64,000 nucleotides of DNA from Trifolium pratense (lineage: Eukaryota; Streptophyta; Magnoliopsida; Fabales; Fabaceae). The stretch is from NCBI RefSeq assembly GCF_020283565.1, contig NC_060065.1:42706409-42770408 (forward strand). Reading direction: 5' to 3'. The notes beneath the pieces were generated by a model. It made no database searches. It saw only the letters and a list, made by a program, of their open reading frames with translations, and had not been told where the DNA came from. How positions within the stretch are numbered: position 1 is the stretch's first letter; each line of letters begins with the position of its first letter. Position numbers and translations under genes: made by a program. Positions 10,200 through 22,141 of the stretch are shown here, piece by piece.

Positions 10200-10925
10200 T
10201 ATATTGATAAGATCTATTATAGAGGTTTTGAAGAACTTATGAATGATTCAATATATATGCATCCTAAAGGATTGTACAAATGATTATTTGTACATTATAA
10301 ATATGTTATATAGTTCCTGAAGAACTTTAAAATTAAATTTATTTCTTTGTATTCATTATTATTTTATTATTATTATTATGATTATTATTATTATTGTTGT
10401 TGTTGTTGTTGTTGTTGTTAATTCATGTTCATGATCACGTTTTTTTTTATTTATATTGTTACATGTTGATGAGATTATGGTAATCTTGTTGAATTCCAGA
10501 AGAATTTAACATTAAAGCATCCTCGAAGGATTGCTCAAATAATAGGATTTTTGTTGTTAGTAAATATCAATTTTGATATAGTTCCCGAAGAACTAAAGAA
10601 GAAAAAGCAGACCTTGATATTGAAGCATCCCTGAAGGATTGCTCAAAAAATATGAAATTTTATATTATTGTTTTGAAGATTTGGGACATAGTTCTTGGAG
10701 AACTAAAGAGTTGCGCATCCGATAAGGATTGCTCAAGGAATTAATTACTCTTAAACACTATAAAGATAAATTGTAATATAGTTCCAGAAAAACCAAAAGT
10801 TTAATATTAGAGCATCTTAGAAAAATTTGCTCTAAAGCATCTTGAAATGATTTTTCATAATCGTTATCTATAAATATTAAATGGTATATATAGTTCTCTA
10901 TTATGCTCCTGAAGTAGCAAATTTG
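9747..10925 (+). repeat. Array of short hairpins with constant loop core and variable stems
   Basis: Roughly every 30-80 bases there is a small palindrome around CTGAA, CCGAA or CAGAA. Clear cases (left stem start): 9770, 9810 and 9871 (TATGAATC/GATTCATA), 9944 (CAATCC/GGATTG), 10155 (ACATCC/GGATGT), 10312 (AGTTC/GAACT), 10492 (AATTC/GAATT), 10519 and 10627 (ATCC/GGAT), 10579 and 10689 (TAGTTC/GAACTA). Two types tend to alternate from 10312 on, which suggests a diverged tandem repeat. Further isolated units occur in the rest of the element. No function is known to me. Confidence 0.75.
10351..10420. repeat. Compound (ATT)n(GTT)n microsatellite
   Basis: A run of ATT/TTA triplets followed by about eight GTT triplets, inside the decayed copia element. 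Confidence 0.9.
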
Positions 10926-11639
10926 AGAAATAATTTTAAGAGTATGTTGAAAGATTAATCACATATTGCTTGCATATACCTTCGATGCATATTCTATATA
11001 TATTTTTTCGATATATTATGCATTATTATACAATTGATTTTTTTTAAAAAAAAAAAAAAAGAAAAGAAATTATACAATTGATTTAAAATAATAGGATTGT
11101 GAAAGGTGTATATTGCTTTTAAATTCCCTCAATTGATTTTTTATAGCAACGGTTACTATTTTTATTTGTAATGTTAGTGTAATTAGTCTAAGATCGGTTA
11201 CATAATTAGTGTAAAATTTATATGTTTCAGTTACAGTTTAACTTATACTCATAACATGACCTTTATTGATTTTAAATATTTTAATTCTCCATAATTAAAT
11301 AAAATGATAAGTCATTGGTACATAAGAAACCGTTTGTTGTCTATTATTTCTATTCAATCATTTAATTGTTAGTCTTCTATTTTTATACCCATTAAATAAA
11401 TTGAAGAAATTAATGTTGCACAATGCAAAAAATATGGCTCCGGAAGAGCTAATATATTTTTACATATGAAGGAAAAACAAGAACGCGTTGAGAATACATT
11501 ATATTTTTCAAGTCTCCAAGAAATTTATTAAAACGAAGGAGACCTCGTATCTCAATATTACGAGACATGTTTTTTTTAAAGAAAGTATACACATTTTGTC
11601 TCTAGTTTGGGAAATACTTATAATATTTGTGCAACTCAA

Positions 11640-13440
11640 ACACATGTTCAAGTAAACCAGAAGTTTACAATTTAAATCATATATATTAAGTTTGTAATTG
11701 GCAAGATCGGATGGGTCATCCCGAATCTATTATGATGCGAAATATAAAATAATTCTATATGTATTGAAGGGCCTGAAGTTTCTTCAATCTAATAATTTTT
11801 ATGTGTTACTACTTCCCGAAAGAAGTTGATAAATTAAGTAAATGAGCATCTTTTATTTTTAGAATATACGAAAGGTGATATTTATAAATCAATACACCGA
11901 TCATGATGTGAACCAATTAGAACTTTATAATTTTAATTTATGCAACAACGAAATGGTCACATGTGTGTTTGTTGTCAACTCACAACCAGAAGTTTGTGAG
12001 ATTATTTTTACTAATTTGGTTAAGAGCTCATTTAATATTTAATTTTCTAGAAAGTATTTGATAAGTATCGAATGTCAATTAAAATAATATAGAACATCTT
12101 GTAGAATATGATAATACAAGGAAAAAAAAATGGAATTGACGATCCATTCTCTAGACGTCTAAAGTTAATTACATGATCGATACTAATGAGATCAATACTT
12201 CAAGTTCTATTTTATATTTTGGGAACATTTAAATATATATGTTGAGATATTGATTCGCTCAAGCTAATATGTTATTATACAAAAGTCTTCCCCTTAACTT
12301 GCAATTAAGTTTAGTTTTATAATCTAATATTTTTCATATAAGCATTTTTGGATGTGTTGGTATGTTCCGATTGCTCCAATATAATGCAATACGATGAATT
12401 ATTAAAGAATATTGGGAAACTATATTTGATATGACTCTTCATCCCTTATAAATTATATTGAGCCAATAATTAGGGACTTGTTTATAGCCCAGAAGGATAA
12501 TTTTCAAGTGATGATGAATTAGTTTTCCCAATATTAGGGGGAGGGAATAAACAGCTGAAAAATATGAACCAGAAGTTCAAATGAATCACTTGAAATAAAT
12601 AATTATTATTATCTCATCTTGATCCTCATATAAAATAGATTGAACCAGATGTTCAAAAGATATATCATTTGCAAAGTCTATGAAATCAACTATCAGCTGC
12701 TAATGCTCCAATCAAAATGGATGTCCCTGTTGGACAATCTTATATTGCAAATGAATTTTAACCACCCTGTAGCATGGTAGGTCAGTCGGTTCCAAAGATA
12801 AAAATCCTCAAATAAGAAAAGGAGCTAAAAAAAAAAAGAAAGATGACCCAAGTGAGGATATGAAAATCTCAAAAGAGCATTTGACATAATTGATTTTTCA
12901 GTTCCAGAAGAACTTATTAGGTACCTAAAATTTATGAAAATAAAGAGATCTCAATAAATTATGTCATGAATGGAATACGATGAAACCGAGATGAAGTCAA
13001 CGTTGACAATATTTTTGCACATAATAAAGCGCTATATATGTGATAAATGACAATGAGGATCATAAATCAAAGTCTATTAAGGATTATAGACAATAAAATG
13101 ATTGACTAAATAGATAGACGCAATTGATACAAAATTAAACTAGCTTTGCAAAGCGAAATGTTTTTGGACCCGTAGTCCATTTCATCTGCAGATAAAAATA
13201 ATTCGATATGAATAAGTTTTCAAGAGAAAAATAATGGAAATAAAATATTTAGAGTTTGAGTTCTTATTAAAGTATATTGATAAATGTCTATCATTGATTT
13301 TCAAGAAGCATATTCACTTGAAGTGAATTCAAAAATTAATTAAGTTGAGTAGCATCTGAAATACTCAATTCATGTGAAATATGTGTTTTAACGTATTTGA
13401 CTGGCTCACTTGATAATGATGATCCCTGAAGGATTTAGTT
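11640..13440 (+). pseudogene. Decayed copia pol remnants
   Basis: Fragments of a copia polyprotein in all three forward frames, broken by many stops and indels. The clearest is WQDRMGHPESIMMRNI (from 11699), matching the pre-integrase L-W-H-x-R-L-G-H-P consensus. At about 12415-12480 a piece resembles the C-terminal integrase region (YDSSS, YIEP). At 12870-13090 a piece resembles the linker leading into RT. No catalytic YVDD or RNase H site could be recognised. Confidence 0.6.
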
Positions 13441-14132
13441 ATATTTGACAATGAATTATTTATATCTGAGGCTTATATTAATGATAAAATATCATCTAGA
13501 CTCCCGAAGAGCTTATGAGATATTCTCATTTAAATTTATAATTTAAATAAGATTATATAGCAAAATTGTTAAAACAATTTGACATTGACAAATCTAATTT
13601 GTTGTATACTAAAAATGGTTGCAATGTCATTTGATGTGTCATGCCTCAAGAAAATGATGAACAATTTGAATTGGTCCTGAAGTACCATATCTTAATTCAA
13701 TTAACCTCACTAATATATTTGCTATAATTTCGTAGTATTTTATTTTTGCCTATTCATCCAACCCAAATATTGAAGTAAAGCAAAACATACAATTATTTAT
13801 ACTTTAAAGAAACAACAATATCATCCAATCATGTGAAGATTTTAGCACTACATCAAGCAAGTTGAGAAGATGTTTTTGTTGAGGACTGTAATTCAACACA
13901 TACAAGAAATTCGTTGTTTTATTACAAAATGATGGTTCCTGCAACAACTAAACATGAAGATAATATCAGACGCAGTGCTAATTTAGAGAAGAGTATAATA
14001 AAGAAGATATGACAGATTTTTCTACAGAGTCAACTTTTAGTAAAACTTTGGAGCAGCTAGTACAGAAGATTATTTGATTTTTCATCTCATGTATAATAAT
14101 TATTTTTATGAGGGGGAGACATAAATATATAT

Positions 14133-14302
14133 GTTCTGCACTCTTTTTCCCTTCACCGTGGTTTTGTCCCACTGGGTTTTCCTGGTAAGGTTTTTAACGA
14201 GGCAGTTCACATATAAAAGATGATATGTACTTTTTTTCCTTCACTAGGATTTTTTTTCTTTCCTAATGGTTTTTTCTCTAGTAAGGTTTTAACGCGGCAT
14301 AT
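14133..14302 (+). repeat. Two tandem copies of a retroelement 3' cassette
   Basis: Two diverged copies, at about 14133-14207 and 14230-14300, share CACTCTTTTTCC... then TTTTCCTGGTAAGG or TCTCTAGTAAGG, then TTTAACGAGGCA or TTTAACGCGGCA. They lie just before the polypurine tract. A related sequence ends the LINE fragment at 25139-25208. Confidence 0.65.
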
Positions 14303-14326
14303 CCTTGATGGACATTCAAGGGGGAG

Positions 14327-14528
14327 TGTTATGAATAATAATATGTAATGAATGTCCATTATTGTGTAGGTTTTCTTGTCCCCTAAATGTGTCCTATAAA
14401 TAGGACCCCTTTGTTAAAATGTGATGCACACCTTGAATAGAACAATACAAGAGTCTATTCTCTCTTCTCTTTCTCTCCTTCATCTCTTCTTCTTTATTAT
14501 TGTTATTCTCTAGGAATAGTTCATAACA
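14327..14528 (+). repeat. Right LTR (202 bp) of the NCR-side copia element
   Basis: Same ends as the left copy (TGTTATGAA, TTCATAACA) and followed by the target duplication ACTCT. Almost identical to 9401-9602. Confidence 0.92.
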
Positions 14529-16839
14529 ACTCTATGTTAATTGTGACTGTATAATTTTATTTGTATGTTGTAATGTTAATTTGTATTTGTTAATTTCCCT
14601 CACACTTTTATGCTTGAGTTCAAGCAAGATAAGTTAATATAAGATTTGATATCTCAAATAAAAGTTGATCGTTTTTTTTTTTACTAAAAAAATTGATCTT
14701 ATTTGATTAAAAACAAAATAGAAACACCGATGTTTTTTTTTTTTTTTTTTACGGAAAACACCGGTGTTTGTTGAACGTTGATTGTTATGATCAAATTAAA
14801 AATTAATTGTCTTTACCATCGAACTTTGAATTTACATTTATTAAATGTTAATCGAATATACTTGTTTATACTCTACTAAGGAGGTCTTTTTTGTTCTAGT
14901 TGGGGTGTATTTTTTATTTTATTTCTTATATTTTATTGAGAGCTATTTAATTGAATATATTAGTTAATTTTGATTTGTTAAAAAAACAGTATATACCTTC
15001 AATCATACTATATTTAAATAATCATCAAAAAGAGCTAAATATAATTAATTGAAAATAAATTTGTGTTAACAATGTTATTCTTACACGAAAAATACAATTA
15101 AGGGTATGTGTATGAAACTCTCTACTCTGAAAATGATTAAACATGTGGAATAAACATAAAATTCCTAATAAAATATAACAACCAACACCTTCAATTGATG
15201 TCTTTTGTCAAGATTTGAATCATGAATCATCATAACCTTAAAACTCATTGCAGTGGTCGGAGTCAAATGGTGGCGGTTGACGGAGTCAATGAAGGTTTGG
15301 TTGATTAGTTTGTTTGGATGATGGTGTGTGTGGCTGGAAAATGCAGTGTGTGGAGAGGGAGATGGAAAATTTATGTGTGCAATGCTTTCCTTTTGTTGTT
15401 TATTTTTTTCTCTCTAAAAACAAAATAAGATACCCGACGGTGTTAACGGTTCGGTTTAAATCAATTATGAGACAAAAAGTCACCCGATCCAAAGAGAAAA
15501 TAGCATGTGGTTTGGTTCGGTTTTTGGATGACTAAAAAAAATTCGATTCAATCCAATCCAATTTTATGCGATTTACTTCGGTTCGGTTAATTCGATTTTA
15601 TTCAGTTTTTAAATAAACAATAAATAAATACTTGTAATATATAAAAAAATTATTTGGAACCGTTAAAAAAAGAATTAAGCAACTAATTATATTGTTAGAT
15701 TTAAAACATATTCAGCAACAATAATATATATATTTATATAGAATACTTGATGGACAGTTCAGAAAACCATATTTTCTCGATTGAAATTAAAGAGCATTAT
15801 GCAAAAGCAAAAGAACCAAAGAAATTTAACATAAACCAAAAAAAGATCATGTACCATGATTCCCAAAAGAAATAAATCATAGTGGAAAGAAGGTGGTTTC
15901 TTAAGTTGAACTCTTTCTACTGAGAAAGTTGAGATGCCATGATCCGATTCAACAATTTTTACAAAACGACATCCAAATACATCCAAAATTATTCGATTTT
16001 TTTTATCGGTTTGCGGTTTTTAATTGGAATAGTTTGGATTTGACCACCCCCTAATTAATATAACGGTTCTTAAGCATTGAAAGTTATAGGATATCTTTAG
16101 ACTCATAAAGATAGAGAATTAGAATCCATAGCCTCGAACTCCAAATTTATATTTAGCCTGCACTTTGTGTGTCTCACATGTTATTCAACAAAGATTAATC
16201 ATCGTTATATACAATAAAAATAATGGCCATAAACAAATGATAGAAATTGGTAGATTCAAATAAAACTATAAGTCGATAGGATCTCTCGGTCATTATGCTT
16301 TGTGGGTCTTGTGCCACACAAATGGGCTGGACCAACCTTATGCTTTGTGGGATTGATACATAACATATTAAATTTATTGAAAAGAGAAAGTGTGTGCAAA
16401 AAAAAAAAATTGGTAAATTAAAATAAGGGTATAATAGAAAAATAAGGTGCAAAAATATCCTTTTTAATTTCTTGTTTTTTTTTCTAAAAAGTCAAGTATA
16501 ATTGGAAAGAGAAGTTTTGTTTTGGGCTTTAGGCCTATTGTCTATTGCAATGGGCTTTGGGCTTTACCAGTTTCCAATGAATTCTCAAATACAAGAATAA
16601 AAAAACTTAGAAAATTTTGTTTCACACCCCACATTTATACCTTACCACAAAACATATATGAATTTTTTTTTGTTAAGTAGTAGAATTCTATCTTTTTTAA
16701 GGTTAACAAGTGAAGTAACCGACTCTTGCATGTATAATATGATCTCTCTATTAACAACCTTTTTTTTTTGCTTCAAAGAAAGTTGACAAACATTTTTTTT
16801 CTTCAAAAATCACATACATCCCCCCTCCCTCTCAACATC
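14529..16839. other. AT-rich intergenic DNA, no gene seen
   Basis: The first 100 bases continue what was probably the 3' flank of the NCR gene before the insertion. Between about 15440 and 16055 GGTTCGGTT-like motifs near both ends suggest a decayed MITE, but no target duplication was found. Open frames here are short, AT-driven and lack recognisable domains. Confidence 0.4.
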
Positions 16840-17026
16840 TATAACAATATATAAAAAGGATAGGTGAGTTTGGGATGGACTTTTCAATATACATACTTTA
16901 CCCTTGACTTAGTTTCACAACTTCTATTAATTAATCAATTTAGAAAAATAAAAAATAAATTCAAATAATAAAAATGTGAATAAGTGGCAAATGAGTTGCA
17001 TGAATAATTACCAACTTAATACCACA

Positions 17027-17207
17027 TCTATACTATATAAAAAGATAATACAAATATTTTTTGTGTCAATTTTTCATAATACCAATAATATCCTTATTTT
17101 TTTAGCAATAAAAATCTTTTATTAACATATTCATCATAACATAAAACATTTTTTTGGACATAAGTTAGACACAGGCAGGTGCGGAACGCGCCTGTCTGAC
17201 TCGCTAG
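17027..17207 (+). mobile_element. Very short Helitron-like element, 181 bp
   Basis: Starts TCTATACTATATAAAAAG after an A and ends CTAG before a T, fitting Helitron insertion between A and T. Near the 3' end is a GC-rich hairpin, CAGGTGCG and CGCGCCTG around GAA (one G-T pair), 10 bases before CTAG. A second TC start of similar sequence occurs at 16844 (TCTATAACAATATATAAAAAG), so the unit could instead begin there. Confidence 0.65.
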
Positions 17208-17279
17208 TGTCAAATAAACTGAAAACTTTTATTTTTGGAAACACTTAGTATACTCTAAGTCAAAGAATTGTAAAATCGT

Positions 17280-17379
<100 letters not shown>

Positions 17380-17641
17380 CCGAATGAATTATTGTTATAA
17401 ACAATGAGATAGAAAAAATAATTTTATTTTTTTGTATTGATTACAAGGAAGTCAATAATATAAAGCATGTGACCGACCTCTTTCGAACCAACAACCATCT
17501 TTCTTTTCTTTCAAAAAATATATATATTCAACTGTCAACAATAATATATACAAAATAATTGGTAAATATTTTTTAATAGAATTTAATTAGTATATATTTT
17601 AGAAAAGAGTGGAGGATGTAGACGAATGAGTAAACAAAATA

Positions 17642-17891
17642 CTCCCTCCGTCCAAAAATATAAGACCTCATTGACTTTTGCACGTACATCAATACATAAG
17701 TTTGATTACGAATATCTTTAATTGTGTATTAGTAAAAATTATAAAAAATTAATATTTCAAAAATACTCATCGAAACAAATCAAACAAGATCTTATATAAT
17801 AATATTTACATTTATATACATTTAAAAAAATACGATCAAAACAAGACATAAATAGTATATTTGGTCAAAATAAATCTTATAAAAGACGGAG
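17642..17891. mobile_element. Stowaway-like MITE, 250 bp
   Basis: Left end CTCCCTCCGTCC, right end GACGGAG (shortened), flanked by TA at 17640-17641 and 17892-17893. Short TIR and TA duplication match Stowaway (Tc1/mariner). Confidence 0.8.
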
Positions 17892-18608
17892 TATTCTTTA
17901 AGAAAAGTAAACAAAATAATTGTATATAATTATGGAATAATTTGCACATGCATCTGGCCCAGTTGAGGGGTTCCCCAGATAATTGACTTAGAAAATTGTA
18001 ATATAATCGAATGCCCTTTTGATAGGAAGAGAAGTGATTATTATGTATCTAGTTCTGATAAGCTAACTATGATTTAAAATCACGTATAATTGAGGTGATT
18101 ATATTATCTTATATAGCTAATTCAACTTATCAACCGTGCATGATGCCTAGTTTGATAATGACCTCAGCTCATACCTCAGTTATAGTATTCCAATATGTAA
18201 TGAGGAGTAATAATCACACACAAAAATAAAATAAAAGGAAAAAAAGAAAGGAAAAAAATAGAAGTTTGAAAATTCTACAAAAGTAGTATAATGTGACACA
18301 AAGTCAACTTCTTTCATAGAAATTATCTCAAAACGTCAACCAATGTACTACCAAAATAAGTATTCTTTGTTTTTTAAATTAACAATGGGTCATGGATGCC
18401 CTGCAAAAACTTCCCCTCCCTATATTGTGGCAATTAAGATCTTTAACAATAGTTAGACTTAGATCTCAAAGGTATATTCTCTCAATGATTCTTTCTCAAT
18501 AGTATTATAAAATGAATTTCAATTCGAATATTAAAGTTGCAAATGTCTCACATTTCGAAGGATCGGCCATAATGCGATGAAATCTCATTGAGGCTATTCA
18601 CAAGAATG

Positions 18609-19146
18609 TAGGCATGGCAATGGGGCGGGGGCGGGACGGGGACAGGTTTTACCCTCCCCAAACTCAAACCCATAAAGTTCGGGTTTTCCCAAACTCATCC
18701 CAAATTTGAGTGAAGATAAAAATGATAACCCCAAACTCATACCCAACGGGGATCGGGTATCCCCATCGGGTTTCGGGTATCCCCATTACGCCTCTTTCCA
18801 CATGAATTTAGATTATATTTTAGTATTTTTTTATTAAAAAAAAAAATTAAATGTCCAAAATTATTTTCTCTCAACAATATTTTTTTAAATAAAGAAAAAA
18901 AAATAGAGAAAATGGTTTGTTTAATACTCAAATTAAAATAAAAAATAAATATATGAATGTAATTTAAGCGTTTCTAATTTAAAAGAGATAAAATCTAATT
19001 TTTAGTATAAGCGGGGCGGGTTTGAGGTGGGTATCGATGTACCCATTACCCGCCCCAAACACATCTTTTGAAAACAGGGAAAACCCAAACCCAGTCAACT
19101 CGGGTTTTCCCCATCAAAGTGAGTATGAGTTTTATTGTCATGCCTA
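18609..19146. mobile_element. Non-autonomous hAT-type element, 538 bp
   Basis: Perfect 8-bp duplication CAAGAATG at 18601-18608 and 19147-19154. Ends TAGGCATGGCAATGGGG and, reversed, TAGGCATGACAAT. Both subterminal parts are unusually GC-rich with GGGTTTTCCC and GGGTATCCCC repeats, around an AT-rich centre. The short frame inside is not a transposase. Confidence 0.92.
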
Positions 19147-19559
19147 CAAGAATGGCCATATATTGTTGTTGGTAGAATTGAGAATTTGTTGAAGAGAGCC
19201 AAAGTCAACAATAAGTCAATTTTTAGTAGGGCGAATCGACAAATTAAATGAGTTTGCCAAAAGAGGGAAGGATTCGACGAGTGGCACAAGTTCGAAGGTA
19301 AAAAAGCCGACAGAAATAAGTGTTTCTTATACATGTTGTACCACAATATATTCTTCCCTATAAACACCAGTAGTGGGGAACGCATATAGTGTATTATTAC
19401 GGCGTCAATTTGATGGAATATCTATTGATGAAGGCAAACATGAAAGTATTTATCAATTTTAGTGCATATTACGCTAAAATTAGTTCAGCAAATTAACTTC
19501 CACAATAGTGCCTATCACTAGAGTGAGTGTAGTTATTAACTTCCACTTTACTCTACTTA

Positions 19560-19658
19560 ACAACTTTTTTTTTTTTTTTTGCTAATGTCAAGTTTCGAAC
19601 CAAATACTTCTAGGTTGTAAAGTGACTCCTCAACTAAGGGGCTACCTGAGAAACAGAC
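19560..19658 (-). mobile_element. tRNA-derived SINE, reverse strand
   Basis: A poly(T) at the left and, on the minus strand, an A-box-like TAGCCCCTTAGTTGAGGAG and a B-box-like TTGGTTCGAAACTTG. A 10-bp direct repeat ACTCTACTTA flanks it (19550-19559, 19659-19668), as expected for retroposition. Confidence 0.75.
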
Positions 19659-19668
19659 ACTCTACTTA

Positions 19669-21028
19669 TTAACTTATTCATACTTCCACAATACATTTAT
19701 TAAATATTTATTTGTGTTTTAGATTTGGTCAACTTTTTTTTATACAAAAAAGTACATGTAAACAGAGAGAAAAGAGAAAGCAAAAATGATTTGGAGAATC
19801 GAGATGATATTGAGAGTAAAGAAAATGAAAAGTTTATAAAAGATATATTCGGAAAAAAGCTAATTAAGAAGATATCCTTTTTAATGCATTTTTTTTTTGT
19901 AGGAATTTTTTTCTTTTAATTTTCTTAACTTTTGTTTGAAAGTTTATCCAGATGGAGCATATCCAAATGGACATGCTTTTCATTTAAAAAAAAAAACAAA
20001 AAGTAGATTCCTTGTGCTTGATTCATATTGACCAATAATGTGGAACTGAATTTGCATGATAAATTCACTCAAGTTGATGGTCCAAATTCAATTAACATGC
20101 ATGTTTGGCTAAAAACCTTGAAAGGCAATTAACAAGTCAACATTTGCCAATGAAATGTCCAACATGAGAAGTAGTTGGAAAACGAAGTTCAGAAAACTCC
20201 ATATTGCCACTTGGTACAACTAGGCTAAAAATTTGAAAGAGGCAAAGTGAAGTAATAATTCTTCCAAGAATTATGGTCGTTGTGGGAGGAAACATGCCTA
20301 GTTGAATACTTGTATCTGTTAAACAAACATTGGTAGATTGCTTGTTAACTAGTACTAGTACTTTCGAACCGGTGCATCTTACAGGTAAATTTATCTGAGA
20401 GAAAGAAAAAAAGAAGAAGAAAAAACACCGACAAAATCAAATAATATCTATCAATTATGTTTTTCGCCACATTACTCTAACTAATAATATGGTAAATTGG
20501 TAAATTTTTATTAAATAATCATGTAAAACTATTTTATACTATTAGTGCATTTCCAATAAATTCTTTAAATTAGTAAAAACAAAGTATATTATATTTATTT
20601 CTAAATATTTTAAAATGTGACACGAGATTTAGACAAATGAAGAGAATTTATTGCTTTATTCAAACAAATTGAATCAGTTGATTTTCCCTCCACTACTTCC
20701 ATGTTTTCCTCAACCACTCCCCCAAGACTTTGGGACTGGGTTAAATAGGGTGAGACTAACCATATTGTAGATACATTCTCTTCGCAACAAAAATACATAA
20801 AATCTTCTAAAATTAGTATTTAGCATCCTGCTAATCTGGTACTCATAAAGTAATTCTTACAAGATAAGTTTCTGATATTAAAGATGCTCTGATATCAATA
20901 ATTAATACACATATATTGTGTGAATCACAGTCCATTATCCCCGGTGGCGTCTCCACACACTGGTGAGAGGGTTCGATTAAATCCCCTGGACTTAAAAAAA
21001 TACACATTTAACCCTATATAATTTATAT
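19669..21028. other. Intergenic DNA, no gene seen
   Basis: AT-rich with scattered short open frames and no recognisable domain, RNA gene or clear element. The stretch 20940-20995 carries a GGTTCGATTAAATCCCC piece that could be a tRNA-derived relic. Confidence 0.4.
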
Positions 21029-21037
21029 TTTGAACCC

Positions 21038-22132
21038 GGTGGCTTCTAACACGAGGGAGCTATCAAATCCCTCACCGGTGAGATACTTAAAAAATACCAT
21101 TAGATCAAATGGATGGCTATGATCTTTTAAAAAAAAGAAGGAGAACACCTATAGATATCTATATTCAATTTTACCCTCAATATTATTCCTACTTTCGTAT
21201 AACATGTTTCGTATAAACAAAAACAAGACTTCATCAAATCACATAAAGCATCTACAATCATAGCCATCTCCCTTAACAAAACCCTAATTTCAACACTCTG
21301 GCCCTCTTCTTCATCTTCCACCAATTCGGCAATTCCCAAAACTTGTTAAACCCTAAATCCCAAATTGAACCCAAAAATTAAAGGATTGTTATCATTGTTG
21401 AAGGCTTGAAGGAGGTAGGTATGTTGGTCTGCAGAGGGAGGGAACTAACTCATAATGGTCAATAAATACTATAGTCTTATAATAATCTTTAGATTTAACG
21501 GTTTCTACGGCTACTGCAACATATAACAGGTGTAGGAGATCCAAATTAAGAATTTTATCAGCATACAAGTAATGGCTGGTAAAAATGAGACATAACAATC
21601 AGTGATATTTATATTCAGAAACTGATGCTACATTTTTATTTGGAAAATGACTTGTTACAAGCAAGCAGAGATGCAATTTGCTTCTGCCAGCAGAGATGCA
21701 ATTTCAGTCTCAATTTGATAGTAATCACTAATCAGCACCTCCTTCAAGCCTTCGACAATGATAACAATCCTTTAATTTTTTGGTTCAATTTGGGATTTAG
21801 GGTTTAACAAGTTTTGGGAATTGCCGAATTGGTGGAAGATGAAGAAGAGGGCCAGAGTGTTGAAATTAGGGTTTTGTTAAGGGAGATGGCTATGATTGTA
21901 GATGCTTTATGTGATTTGATGAAGTCTTGTTTTTGTTGTGATGAAAAAGAAACTTATACGAAACATGTTATACGATATTAGGAATAATATTGAGGGTAAA
22001 ATTGAATGTAGATATCTATAGGTGTTCTCCTTCTTTTTCTTAAAAGATCATAGTCATCCATTTGATCTAACGGTATTTTTTAAGTGCCTCACCGGTGAGG
22101 GATTTGATAGCTCCCTCGTGTTAGACTTCACC
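21038..22132. mobile_element. Mutator-like element with long inverted arms, 1095 bp
   Basis: Perfect 9-bp duplication TTTGAACCC at 21029-21037 and 22133-22141. Ends GGTGGCTTCTAACACGAGGG and, reversed, GGTGAAGTCTAACACGAGGG. The two arms (about 380-400 bp each) are highly similar inverted copies around a roughly 310-bp centre. Each arm carries the same reading frame (AELVEDEEEGQSVEIR... MAMIVDALCDLMKSCF): plus strand in the right arm, minus strand in the left arm. No transposase. 9-bp duplication and long TIRs indicate a non-autonomous MULE. Confidence 0.92.
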
Positions 22133-22141
22133 TTTGAACCC

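Larger units (their letters stand above)
9401..14528 (+). mobile_element. Ty1-copia-type LTR retrotransposon with decayed interior, 5128 bp
   Basis: Two 202-bp LTRs (9401-9602, 14327-14528) flanked by the 5-bp target duplication ACTCT (9396-9400, 14529-14533). Directly after the left LTR comes CGTTATCAGCACGA, a primer-site type found in one plant copia group; a polypurine tract (TTCAAGGGGGAG) precedes the right LTR. The interior has no frame above about 65 codons, but pol relics in the right order remain: WQDRMGHPESIMMRNI at 11699, integrase/RT-linker and early RT fragments at about 12410-13090, and a PEGF-like site at about 13422. It sits in the probable 3' UTR region of the NCR gene, in the same orientation. 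Confidence 0.9.

Noticed and set aside
15314..15535. Possible small cysteine-containing peptide
   Set aside because: No signal peptide in the right place, no NCR or defensin spacing, and it runs into a repeat.
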